DNA of 64,000 nucleotides from Solibacillus palustris (lineage in GTDB: Bacteria; Bacillota; Bacilli; Bacillales_A; Planococcaceae): positions 992,001-1,056,000 of the forward strand of contig NZ_JAKZFC010000001.1 in the NCBI RefSeq assembly GCF_022549215.1, written 5' to 3'. Shown in pieces: positions 56,185 to 64,000 of the stretch. The notes beneath the pieces were generated by a model. It saw only the letters and a list, made by a program, of their open reading frames with translations, was not told the DNA's origin and searched no databases. The translations under genes and the position numbers were made by a program. Each line of letters opens with the position of its first letter. Positions within the stretch are counted from its first letter, which is position 1.

Positions 56185-57276
56185 ATGAGAATTCCAGTTC
56201 GTGCTGCATCCCATTCTTATGCTGTTACGATTGGGAAAGGCATATTAAACGAAGCAGTCAAGTCTTTACATGATGTGTTCGCAAAGGCAGACAAAGTAAT
56301 TGTATTAACAGACGAAAACGTATGGGCAGCGCAGCAAGATTATTTTGAAGCGAATTTCCCACATGCGTTTCAAGTGATGGTTATGCCAGCCGGCGAAACT
56401 TGCAAAACATTTGATAATTACAACGCCGTTCAAACGTTTTTATTAGAACAGAAATGTACACGTAAATCACTGGTTATTGCCTTTGGTGGAGGTGCAGTTG
56501 GTGATTTAGCTGGCTTTGTCGCTGCGACGTATATGCGCGGGATTCCGTTCATTCAAGTACCAACTACCATTTTAGCGCATGACTCTGCAGTTGGTGGTAA
56601 AACAGCTATCAATCACGTACTTGGGAAAAATATGATCGGCGCGTTTTATCAGCCAGTAGCCGTTGTTTATGATACGAACTTTTTGCTAACGTTAAGTGAA
56701 AAAGAAGTGCGTTCGGGTATGGCAGAAGTAATTAAGCATGCATTAATTTCTGATGCGCAATGGGTAGAGGAACTGCTTGAAGGGGAGTATGTAACAGAGC
56801 TTCCTGAAGAACTAATGGCAAATTATTTAGCACATGGCGTGCAGGTAAAAGCAAATATCGTTGAGCAAGATGAAACCGAACAATCTGTGCGTAAGTTTTT
56901 AAATTTAGGCCATACATACGGGCATGCGATTGAAGCAGCTGCTGGTTATGGCCGCGTAGCACATGGTGAAGCGGTGATGATAGGTTTAGTATATTGCTTA
57001 TTATTAAGTGAGCGATACGGCAAAATCAATCATGCGTTTACGAAGCGTTTCTTACATTTTGCTGAGGAAAATGGCTATCCATTTGCAGCGGTACATGACT
57101 TTACATTTGAGCAGCTAACAGAATACTTAATGAAAGACAAAAAAGCAGATTACGGACAATTACAGTTTGTGTTATTAGAAACAATTGGCAAGCCATTTGT
57201 ACAAAAAGTAGAACTTATGGAATGCAAAGAAATAGATGAGCAATTTAGACAGTTACTAGTGGAGGTGCAAGCATGA
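56185..57276 (+). CDS. aroB: 3-dehydroquinate synthase
   Basis: 363 residues from the ATG at 56185, one base after the aroC stop (GAAGGAG upstream, inside aroC). NAD-binding and metal-site motifs GGGAVGDLAGFVAATYMRG, PTTILAHDSAVGGKTAIN and the His pair in FLNLGHTYGHAIE and AHGEAV are intact. Second step of the shikimate pathway. Confidence 0.97.
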   Translation: MRIPVRAASHSYAVTIGKGILNEAVKSLHDVFAKADKVIVLTDENVWAAQQDYFEANFPHAFQVMVMPAGETCKTFDNYNAVQTFLLEQKCTRKSLVIAFGGGAVGDLAGFVAATYMRGIPFIQVPTTILAHDSAVGGKTAINHVLGKNMIGAFYQPVAVVYDTNFLLTLSEKEVRSGMAEVIKHALISDAQWVEELLEGEYVTELPEELMANYLAHGVQVKANIVEQDETEQSVRKFLNLGHTYGHAIEAAAGYGRVAHGEAVMIGLVYCLLLSERYGKINHAFTKRFLHFAEENGYPFAAVHDFTFEQLTEYLMKDKKADYGQLQFVLLETIGKPFVQKVELMECKEIDEQFRQLLVEVQA

Positions 57277-57635
57277 TTCGAGGAGTACGCGGTGCGATTA
57301 CAATTCCAGAAGACAAAGCGGAATATGTTTGGGACGAAACAGTAAGACTTGTCAAAGAGGTCGCTCAAAGAAATAATATCGCACCTGAAGATATTGCATC
57401 GGTAACGATTTCAACTACCCCAGATATTCATTCAGCTTTCCCTGCAAAGTCAGTACGTACGATGGAAGGCTGGCAGTATGTACCGATTATGTGCATGCAC
57501 GAAATGGATGTACCAGGTGCGCTTCCATTATGTATTCGTGTATTATTACATGTAAATACTGAAACAGCGCAAAAAGACATCCTTCATGTATATTTAGAAG
57601 ATGCTGTGAAACTACGACCAGATTTAGTGAAATAG
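57273..57635 (+). CDS. aroH: Chorismate mutase, monofunctional AroH class
   Basis: 120 residues, the trimeric AroH-type fold with RGVRGAITI at the N-terminus and VPIMCMHEMDVPGALPLCIRVL containing the active-site Arg. Overlaps aroB by four bases (GGAGGTG ribosome site inside aroB). Converts chorismate to prephenate for Tyr/Phe. Directly followed by hisC; the trp operon found here in B. subtilis is missing. Confidence 0.96.
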   Translation: MIRGVRGAITIPEDKAEYVWDETVRLVKEVAQRNNIAPEDIASVTISTTPDIHSAFPAKSVRTMEGWQYVPIMCMHEMDVPGALPLCIRVLLHVNTETAQKDILHVYLEDAVKLRPDLVK

Positions 57636-57658
57636 GTTAGTTAGAGGAGACGTTGACA

Positions 57659-58759
57659 ATGAAGTGGAAACAACAATTATTCGATATGAAGGCTTATAAA
57701 CCAGGCAAGCCGATTGACGAAGTAAAAAAAGAATTTGGATTAGACGAAGTGGTAAAATTAGCATCAAATGAAAATCCATTTGGTAGTTCACCAAGAGTAA
57801 AAGCATTTTTACAAAGTGATAAATCGAACCATGCCATTTATCCAGATGGCTATGCGCAAAATTTACGTACAGATTTAGCAAACTTTTATGGGGTTGCTGA
57901 AAATGAATTAATTTTAGGGAATGGTTCGGATGATTTAATCGCCATTATTACACGTGCGCTACTTTACCCAGGAGTCAATACAGTCATGGCGGATCTTTCA
58001 TTCTCTCAATACTGGCATAATGCGGAAATTGAAGGGGCAGAAGTGCGTAAAATACCAATGAAAGAAGGTGTGCACGATTTAGATGCGATGCTTGAAGCAA
58101 TCGATGATCAAACGTCGGTCGTATGGGTATGTAATCCGAATAACCCAACAGGAACTCTTGTTTCTGATGAAGCATTAAGTGCCTTTTTAGCAAAAGTGCC
58201 AAGCGATGTATTTGTTGTATTAGATGAGGCGTACATTGAATATGTGAACGATCCGTCTTATAAAGATACCCTTCATTATTTCCGTGACTATAACAACCTA
58301 ATATTATTACGTACGTTCTCAAAAGCATATGGCCTTGCCTCATTCCGTGTTGGTTATGGTATTGCACAAGCAGAAGTAATTGCAAAGCTTGATCCAGTCC
58401 GCGCGCCGTTTAACAATACAATTTTAAGTCAAAAGGTCGCACAAATTGCATTAGCAGACCAAGATTTTATCGCAAGTTGCCGTGAGCAAAATGAAAAAGG
58501 GAAAAAACAATATGAGGCATTTTGTGAAAAGCATGGCTTAAAGTACTTCCCATCTCAAACGAACTTCGTAATGTTTGAAATTAAGGCAGATAGTGAAGTA
58601 GTGTTCAAAGAGTTGATGAAGCGCGGCTTTATTATTCGTAGTGGGGCGGCACTTGGTCTGGATGGCTATATCCGTGTCACAATCGGTACAGATGCGCAAA
58701 ATGCGAAGTTTTTACAACAGCTTGAAGAAGTATTAACGGAACAAGGAGTTTTCGCATGA
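57659..58759 (+). CDS. hisC: Histidinol-phosphate aminotransferase
   Basis: 366 residues from the ATG at 57659 (AGAGGAG upstream; the TTG at 57653 is too close). Class II PLP aminotransferase with KLASNENPFG, CNPNNPTG, VVLDEAYIEY and PLP-binding Lys222 in RTFSKAYGLASFRVGY. In Bacillus this enzyme also transaminates aromatic keto acids, explaining its place in the aro cluster. Confidence 0.95.
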   Translation: MKWKQQLFDMKAYKPGKPIDEVKKEFGLDEVVKLASNENPFGSSPRVKAFLQSDKSNHAIYPDGYAQNLRTDLANFYGVAENELILGNGSDDLIAIITRALLYPGVNTVMADLSFSQYWHNAEIEGAEVRKIPMKEGVHDLDAMLEAIDDQTSVVWVCNPNNPTGTLVSDEALSAFLAKVPSDVFVVLDEAYIEYVNDPSYKDTLHYFRDYNNLILLRTFSKAYGLASFRVGYGIAQAEVIAKLDPVRAPFNNTILSQKVAQIALADQDFIASCREQNEKGKKQYEAFCEKHGLKYFPSQTNFVMFEIKADSEVVFKELMKRGFIIRSGAALGLDGYIRVTIGTDAQNAKFLQQLEEVLTEQGVFA

Positions 58760-59853
58760 TTCGTAATGTTTTCGTAATCGGACTTGGGCTAATTGGAGGA
58801 TCTGTTGCATTAGCTCTACAAAAAGCGCCGAATACGAAAGTGTTTGGCTACGACTACCATGAACAGACAAGACAATTAGCTAGCACATTACAGGTGGTAC
58901 ATGAAGTTGTAGAAGACCCAGCTGAATTTGCCAAAGAGGCCGATGTAATTATTTTTGGAACACCAGTGAATAGTACACTTGATTTTATGGAACAGTTAAA
59001 AACATGGAAATTAAAAAAGAGTGTAATTATTACTGACACAGGTAGTACGAAGGCGCAAATTATGGAGAAGGCGCTTGAATTGCGTGAAATGGGCATTACG
59101 TTTATTGGTGGACATCCAATGGCCGGCTCACACAAAAGCGGGATTAGCGCAGCAAAGCCCTATTTACTTGAAAATGCCTATTATATGTTAACGCCAAATG
59201 AAGGCGAAGAAATCGAAAAGCTTGCAGCACTCGATAGCTTGCTGAAATTTACATTAGGGAAAATGGTCGTTGTTGATGCAAAAGCGCATGATCATATGAC
59301 TGCAGTTGTCAGCCATTTCCCGCATATTATTGCGGCATCACTTGTGCATCAGTTAAATTTTGAAAAGAAGGCATATCCGATGACATCTTCCCTTGCGGCA
59401 GGTGGTTTCCGTGATATTACAAGGATTGCTTCTTCAAACCCAGCGCTATGGCGTGATATTACGTTACAAAACCGTAAAGAGCTTGTTGGTCAATTGGATA
59501 CGTGGTTGAACGAAATGGGCCGTGTCCGTGATATTTTAGATGTAGGTGACGCAAAAGCGGTTGAAGCATACTTTAGCGAAGCACGAGATGTGCGTGATAA
59601 ATTACCGGTTGCTAATGGTGCATTGTATATGCCTTATGATTTATATGTGGATATCCCTGACTATCCAGGTGTTATTTCAGAGGTGACGGGCTATTTAGCA
59701 GAAGATAATATTAGCATTACGAATATTCGCATTGTAGAAACACGCGTTGACATATTCGGGATTTTAGTCATTAGTTTCCAAACAAATGATGACCGAGAAC
59801 GTGCAGCAAAGTGTATTGAACAAAAAGCAAATTTTGAAACGTATATTTCATAA
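58756..59853 (+). CDS. tyrA: Prephenate dehydrogenase with ACT domain
   Basis: 365 residues. N-terminal VIGLGLIGGSVALAL nucleotide motif, DTGSTKAQIM, GGHPMAGSHKSG, then the helical dehydrogenase domain and a C-terminal ACT domain (about 295-365) for tyrosine feedback. Overlaps hisC by four bases. Oxidative decarboxylation of prephenate toward tyrosine. Confidence 0.96.
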   Translation: MIRNVFVIGLGLIGGSVALALQKAPNTKVFGYDYHEQTRQLASTLQVVHEVVEDPAEFAKEADVIIFGTPVNSTLDFMEQLKTWKLKKSVIITDTGSTKAQIMEKALELREMGITFIGGHPMAGSHKSGISAAKPYLLENAYYMLTPNEGEEIEKLAALDSLLKFTLGKMVVVDAKAHDHMTAVVSHFPHIIAASLVHQLNFEKKAYPMTSSLAAGGFRDITRIASSNPALWRDITLQNRKELVGQLDTWLNEMGRVRDILDVGDAKAVEAYFSEARDVRDKLPVANGALYMPYDLYVDIPDYPGVISEVTGYLAEDNISITNIRIVETRVDIFGILVISFQTNDDRERAAKCIEQKANFETYIS

Positions 59854-59858
59854 TAACA

Positions 59859-59893
59859 ACATCTCGCTTTTCCGAAAGGCGAGATGTATTTTT
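59859..59893 (+). terminator. Hairpin between tyrA and aroA
   Basis: Nine-bp stem ACATCTCGC/GCGAGATGT (59859-59867 with 59879-59887) then ATTTTTC. A terminator or attenuating hairpin inside the aromatic cluster. Confidence 0.8.
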
Positions 59894-59909
59894 CTAGGGG
59901 GGATTAGCT

Positions 59910-61196
59910 ATGAGTTCAAAAATTTTACAATATAATCAGCCATCATTAGTTGGTGACATTACCGTTCCTGGTGATAAATCCGTTTCACATCGTTCTGTTA
60001 TGTTTGGCTCCATTGCAAAAGGTAAAACGACAGTTAGTGGCTTTTTATTAGGGGAAGATTGCTTAAGCACGATCGATTGCTTTAAACAGCTTGGCGTTAT
60101 GATTGAAGTAGATGGTACGAATGTGACGATTGATAGTCCAGGAATTGATGACTGGGAAGAGCCAAAGGAAGTTCTATACACAGGGAATTCAGGTACGACA
60201 ACGCGCTTAATGCTTGGGATTTTATCTGGTGCAAAGCTACATACAGTTATGACGGGAGACGCTTCAATTGGAAAGCGTCCGATGCGTCGCGTTGCGGATC
60301 CTTTACGATTAATGGGCGCACAAATTGCAGGTCGTGAAAATGGTCAATTTACACCGCTTGCCATTCAAGGAGGGAAACTCCAAGCGATAGATTATAAGAT
60401 GCCAGTAGCGAGTGCTCAAGTGAAGTCAGCGATTTTACTTGCTGGGCTTCGAGCGAAAGGTACAACGATCGTTCGAGAAAGTGAAGTATCACGTGATCAC
60501 ACAGAGCGTATGCTACGTCAATTTGGGGCAACAATTGATGTAACTGATGGGGTAGTCACTTTCAAAGGTGGTCAAACACTTACAGGTACGCATGTCAATG
60601 TACCAGGCGATATTTCATCTGCCGCATTTTTCTTAGTAGCAGGTGCAATCACTAGAGGTAGCCGTATTGTACTTAAAAATGTTGGCGTTAACGAAACACG
60701 TGACGGCATTATTGAGGTACTGCAAAATATGGGCGCAAAAATGGATATATCTATGAATGATGAAAATGCTGCTGAACCAACAGCGACAATTACAATCGAA
60801 ACATCGGAATTAATTGGTACAACAATTGAGGGGACCATTATTCCACGCCTAATCGACGAAATTCCGATTATCGCATTGCTTGCAACTCAGGCAAAAGGAA
60901 AAACAGTCATTAAAGATGCAGAAGAACTAAAAGTAAAAGAAACAAACCGAATTGATGCAGTTGTGAATGAGCTGAAAAAGTTGGGTGCTAATATCGAAGC
61001 AACAGATGACGGTATGATTATCGAAGGACCTACACCATTATCTGAGGGATCACTAAAAACATATGGTGACCACCGTATTGGCATGATGGGTGCAGTCGCT
61101 GCGTTAATCGCGCAGGGTAATGTAGAGTTAGACGATGCGGATTGTATCGCAGTAAGCTACCCATCTTTTTTTGAACATGTTGAAAAATTAATTTAA
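59910..61196 (+). CDS. aroA: EPSP synthase
   Basis: 428 residues (AroE in B. subtilis naming). [57 protein letters not shown] and [11 protein letters not shown] are EPSP synthase blocks. TGNSGTT is followed by an Ala-free motif, so class I versus II should be judged by full alignment. Adds PEP to shikimate-3-phosphate. AGGGGGGA precedes the ATG. Confidence 0.97.
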   Translation: MSSKILQYNQPSLVGDITVPGDKSVSHRSVMFGSIAKGKTTVSGFLLGEDCLSTIDCFKQLGVMIEVDGTNVTIDSPGIDDWEEPKEVLYTGNSGTTTRLMLGILSGAKLHTVMTGDASIGKRPMRRVADPLRLMGAQIAGRENGQFTPLAIQGGKLQAIDYKMPVASAQVKSAILLAGLRAKGTTIVRESEVSRDHTERMLRQFGATIDVTDGVVTFKGGQTLTGTHVNVPGDISSAAFFLVAGAITRGSRIVLKNVGVNETRDGIIEVLQNMGAKMDISMNDENAAEPTATITIETSELIGTTIEGTIIPRLIDEIPIIALLATQAKGKTVIKDAEELKVKETNRIDAVVNELKKLGANIEATDDGMIIEGPTPLSEGSLKTYGDHRIGMMGAVAALIAQGNVELDDADCIAVSYPSFFEHVEKLI

Positions 61197-61198
61197 GT

Positions 61199-61236
61199 AA
61201 AATGCGTCCGTGCAAAATAGCATGGGCGCATTTTTA
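61199..61236 (+). terminator. Terminator of aroA
   Basis: 12-pair stem with two wobbles (AATGCGTCCGTGC with GCATGGGCGCATT) and T run. Confidence 0.92.
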
Positions 61237-61338
61237 TTTACGAATTATTCTTGTAATTTCTGAATATTCTAACAATGTAGTAGAATTTCTGACTATTAAG
61301 AGTTAATATGAAATAAAGTTTCAGAAAAGGGTGTCGTT

Positions 61339-62193
61339 ATGAAAGATGCGTTAACAAGAATTCGAATGGTTTATAACCATTTTAAGCCGGCGCAAAAGCA
61401 AGTTGCTGAATTCATTTTGGGAAATCCACAACTTGTGATGAATAGCTCGATTAAACAAGTGTCACTTGCAAGTAATTGTAGTGAAGCGACGATCGTTCGT
61501 TTTTGTAAGGAAATCGAGTTTGAAGGATTTAAAGATTTGAAAATGGGGATTTTAACATCTCTAAATCTTCAAAAAGAGACATTGCAACAAGGGATTCATA
61601 AGCAATTATTAAAAGATACAAATATTGAAGATTCTGTTGCAATCATTTCGCATAATAATCAACAAGCGATATTAGATATGTTGAAGCTAATGGATTATGA
61701 AAAATTAGAAAGTGCGATTGACCTATTATATAGTGCACGTTCGATTTATATTGCGGGTGTTGGGGCTTCTGCGCTTGTAGCACAAGATTTTTTACTGAAA
61801 TGTCAACGTATTAATAAGCAGTGTGAGGCGCTTCTGGACATGCATCAAATGCTTGTGAAATCGGTCCATTTAACAGAAGGGGATGTCATTTTTTTAATAA
61901 CGTATTCAGGCGAAACACCAGAAATAATAGAATTTGCTAAATTAGCAAAAGAAAAGAATGTACCTATTATTGCTTTAACAACATTTAAATTTAATACTGT
62001 TCAATCGTTGGCCACTATTAATCTATACGTTTCTGCAAGTGAAACAAATGAGCGGATAGGGGCGACGTCATCACGAATTTCTCAACTCAATATGATTGAT
62101 ATTTTGTTTACATGTATTGCACGCAAAGATTACGAAAGGTCGGTACAAATGTTTAAGGAAACAAAAGCAATTATTCAAAGAGAGGTGAAATGA
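61339..62193 (+). CDS. RpiR/MurR-family regulator with SIS domain
   Basis: 284 residues. N-terminal HTH (1-77; VSLASNCSEATIVRFCKEIEFEGFKDLK) and a SIS sugar-phosphate-binding domain (about 120-255; IYIAGVGASALVAQDF, LITYSGETPEIIEFAK). The stop is directly adjacent to the next start, so the downstream serine hydrolase is co-translated. With that neighbour and a peptide-binding lipoprotein, a MurR-like role sensing MurNAc-6-P in cell-wall recycling is likely but unproven. AAAGGGTG precedes the ATG. Confidence 0.88.
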   Translation: MKDALTRIRMVYNHFKPAQKQVAEFILGNPQLVMNSSIKQVSLASNCSEATIVRFCKEIEFEGFKDLKMGILTSLNLQKETLQQGIHKQLLKDTNIEDSVAIISHNNQQAILDMLKLMDYEKLESAIDLLYSARSIYIAGVGASALVAQDFLLKCQRINKQCEALLDMHQMLVKSVHLTEGDVIFLITYSGETPEIIEFAKLAKEKNVPIIALTTFKFNTVQSLATINLYVSASETNERIGATSSRISQLNMIDILFTCIARKDYERSVQMFKETKAIIQREVK

Positions 62194-63216
62194 TTGGTTC
62201 GTGAAATCGTTCAACAAGGAATATCACAACAGCTTTATAGTGGGGCAGTATATAGTGTCTGGCAAAATGGTATAGAGCAACACTCTGGAGCTGTTGGCGT
62301 ATCAGACCGAGAATCGAAAGAGGAAATGACAGTTGAGCATTTGTTTGATCTTGCTAGTGTAACAAAATTATTTACGACAACATTAATACTTCGGCATATT
62401 TCGTACAACCGGTTGAAGTTAGAAGATACGTTAGCGACATTTCAAATAGGACCTCAAGAAATATCGGATATCAGCATACGACAATTATTGATGCATCGTT
62501 CAGGTTTAGTAGCTTGGTATCCATTTTATGAGGATAAAATGCATGGTTTGAATTTTGAAGAAGTTTTACAAAGACTTCAAATTCTTCGTCCTCATAGTAC
62601 GCATGAAGTGGTTTATAGCGACTTGAATTTCATGTTATTACGGACAGTTTGTGAACGAATCGATTCACGCAGTTTTGAGCAACAAATGTACGATATTTTG
62701 TCTGAATTAGGCGATGAAGACGCATTTTTGGGTCAAGCAACATCTACTCAGCTAATTGTAGCGACAGAATATGGCAATCAAATTGAACAGAAAATGTGTG
62801 CAGAAAGGGGGTTGTCTAATCAACATTGGCGTGCGCAAAAAAAGGCGATAAAGGGGGAAGTCAATGATGGCAATTGTCATTACTTCTTTAATGGAATATC
62901 GGGTCATGCGGGGTTATTCGGTTCCAAAGATACATTATTAAAACTAGGGCAGCTTTATCTTAAAGGAGGTGATTCACTCATAGATGCTGAGCTCGTCAAA
63001 CATGTTTTTTGGGATGAAGAGGGTGGAAGAACGCTAGGATTTAGTAAGGAAGGAATATTCCGAAACGGGATAGGACATACAGGTTTTACAGGAACGATGT
63101 TATACATTGAACCAACAAGCAATTTAATTATTGTACTATTAACTAATCGATTACATGTTGATACACCTAGAGACATTAGTGAAATTCGTAAAAAATTGAT
63201 TGATTCGATTCATTAA
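62194..63216 (+). CDS. Beta-lactamase-fold serine hydrolase
   Basis: 340 residues from the TTG at 62194 immediately after the regulator stop (GAGAGGTGA upstream). Class C beta-lactamase/penicillin-binding fold with SxxK (Ser55-Lys58 in SVTK), YSD (Tyr141) and HTG near 290. No signal peptide, so cytoplasmic. Related enzymes in murQRP-amiE loci remove peptides from muropeptides, a plausible role here. It is not a resistance beta-lactamase by context. Confidence 0.87.
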   Translation: MVREIVQQGISQQLYSGAVYSVWQNGIEQHSGAVGVSDRESKEEMTVEHLFDLASVTKLFTTTLILRHISYNRLKLEDTLATFQIGPQEISDISIRQLLMHRSGLVAWYPFYEDKMHGLNFEEVLQRLQILRPHSTHEVVYSDLNFMLLRTVCERIDSRSFEQQMYDILSELGDEDAFLGQATSTQLIVATEYGNQIEQKMCAERGLSNQHWRAQKKAIKGEVNDGNCHYFFNGISGHAGLFGSKDTLLKLGQLYLKGGDSLIDAELVKHVFWDEEGGRTLGFSKEGIFRNGIGHTGFTGTMLYIEPTSNLIIVLLTNRLHVDTPRDISEIRKKLIDSIH

Positions 63217-63229
63217 CGGAGGGGTTTCT

Positions 63230-64000
63230 ATGAAAAAGTATTTGATATTCATTGTTAGTATGTTAGTCGCTATCTTATTAGTCGCTTGTTCAAATGACGA
63301 TTCTAGTACTTCAACAGATTCACCAAATACAAACTCAACTGAAGATAAAACAAATGATACAGCTTCAGACAATTCAGCAACAGCGAGTGAAATCAAAATT
63401 GCAAATGATCAGGAACCAGCAGGCTTAGATCCACATAAAGTTCCTGCTGCGTCTTCATCACGAATTTATTCTCAAATTTATGAAGGCTTATTATCTTTCG
63501 ATGAAAAGATGAATATCGTAGGTAGTTTAGCAACGGAATGGAATCAAGAAAACGAGACAACATATGTCTTTACTTTAAAGCAAGGCGTGCAATTCCATAA
63601 CGGACGTGAAATGAAAGCAGAAGATGTGAAATTTAGTTTCGAGCGTATTTTAGATGAAAATACGGCTTCACATATTCGTTCTTATTTTGCAGATGTCGCT
63701 TCAATTGAAGTAGTAGGTGATTATGAAGTGAAATTCACATTAAGTAAACCTAATGCGACATTTTTATCGAATTTAACACATGCAAGCGCGGTTGTTGTTC
63801 CAAAAGAAACGGTTGAGGCAAATGGTGATTTACAACAAAATGCTGATGGTACAGGACCGTTTAAATTAGAGCAATGGGTTCCAGATAACAACGTAACTTT
63901 AGTTAGAAACGAAGCGTACCATGTTGATGGTGAACCAAAGGCAGCAAAAATTGCTTTCTATACAATGACGGAAGAATCCGCTCGCTTATCGGCTATTCGT
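63230..64000 (+). CDS. Peptide ABC transporter substrate-binding lipoprotein (partial)
   Basis: The first 257 codons of a gene that runs off the window. Lipoprotein signal with lipobox LLVAC (Cys20), a Ser/Thr/Asp-rich linker (to about 52), then family 5 solute-binding domain (EPAGLDPHKVPAASSSRIYSQIYEGLLSFD, LATEWNQ, TYVFTLKQGVQFHNGREMKAEDVKFSFERI). DppA/OppA class. Coming after the MurR-like regulator and serine hydrolase, it may import cell-wall muropeptides. AACGGAGGGG precedes the ATG. Confidence 0.92.
   Translation, partial: MKKYLIFIVSMLVAILLVACSNDDSSTSTDSPNTNSTEDKTNDTASDNSATASEIKIANDQEPAGLDPHKVPAASSSRIYSQIYEGLLSFDEKMNIVGSLATEWNQENETTYVFTLKQGVQFHNGREMKAEDVKFSFERILDENTASHIRSYFADVASIEVVGDYEVKFTLSKPNATFLSNLTHASAVVVPKETVEANGDLQQNADGTGPFKLEQWVPDNNVTLVRNEAYHVDGEPKAAKIAFYTMTEESARLSAIR

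Overview
The window is low-GC, densely coded DNA from an endospore-forming member of the Bacillales. The gene order closely follows the Bacillus subtilis glnRA region and then the long fer-ypbB-recQ ... spoIVA-hbs-mtrAB ... aroFBH-hisC-tyrA-aroE backbone. Divergence from Bacillus at many points, together with the repeat families seen here, suggests the Planococcaceae (Solibacillus/Lysinibacillus type). That family-level placement is inference from protein resemblance, not a computed phylogeny.

Layout. 0.1-2.0 kb: glnR-glnA with a twin GlnR operator. 2.0-2.9 kb: a holin-like orphan gene lying between glnA and a diverged copy of the glnA 3' end plus terminator. 2.9-7.7 kb (minus): a three-gene phosphorelay (HPt-REC-GGDEF-REC protein, single receiver, hybrid kinase). 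8.0-13.6 kb: a CitS/DcuS-type two-component system and the tctCBA tripartite tricarboxylate transporter. 13.6-18.7 kb: a quinone-oxidoreductase-like enzyme, a small membrane protein and a two-permease/one-ATPase ABC exporter.

18.7-26.1 kb: a sulfane-sulfur (persulfide) handling regulon. It contains CoA-disulfide reductase-rhodanese, the repressor CstR, two DsrE-like proteins, two rhodaneses, TusA-rhodanese, a rhodanese-metallo-beta-lactamase, TusA and a TauE exporter. Five CstR-type operators (TACC...GGTA) punctuate the locus. 26.2-30.5 kb: CarD-like, MarR, zinc-ribbon, GlpQ-like, excalibur, fabI (with a FapR operator) and fer. 30.5-46.6 kb: ypbB, recQ, ypbE, ypbG, ypdA, ansA, prsW, sleB, ypeB, ypfA, cmk, ypfD, der, gpsA, yphE and yphF. 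46.7-61.2 kb: spoIVA, hbs, folE, mtrB, hepS, menG, hepT, ndk, two small coiled-coil proteins, cheR, aroC, aroB, aroH, hisC, tyrA and aroA. The trp genes that sit between aroH and hisC in B. subtilis are absent. 61.3-64.0 kb: an RpiR/MurR-type regulator, a serine beta-lactamase-fold hydrolase and the start of a peptide-binding lipoprotein that runs off the window.

The most unusual signal is non-coding. A ~59-nt module occurs seven times in intergenic gaps between 24.5 and 48.3 kb, always on the + strand. It consists of a 7-bp outer stem enclosing a 5-bp hairpin with a pentaloop, followed by a second 5-bp hairpin. Loop and linker bases are conserved (TAAAAAC, AAC, TGA, NTCNT), while the stem sequences differ from copy to copy with compensatory changes. 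Some copies sit inside a larger 250-300-bp composite element that has its own long-range pairing and terminal hairpin. I do not recognise this family.
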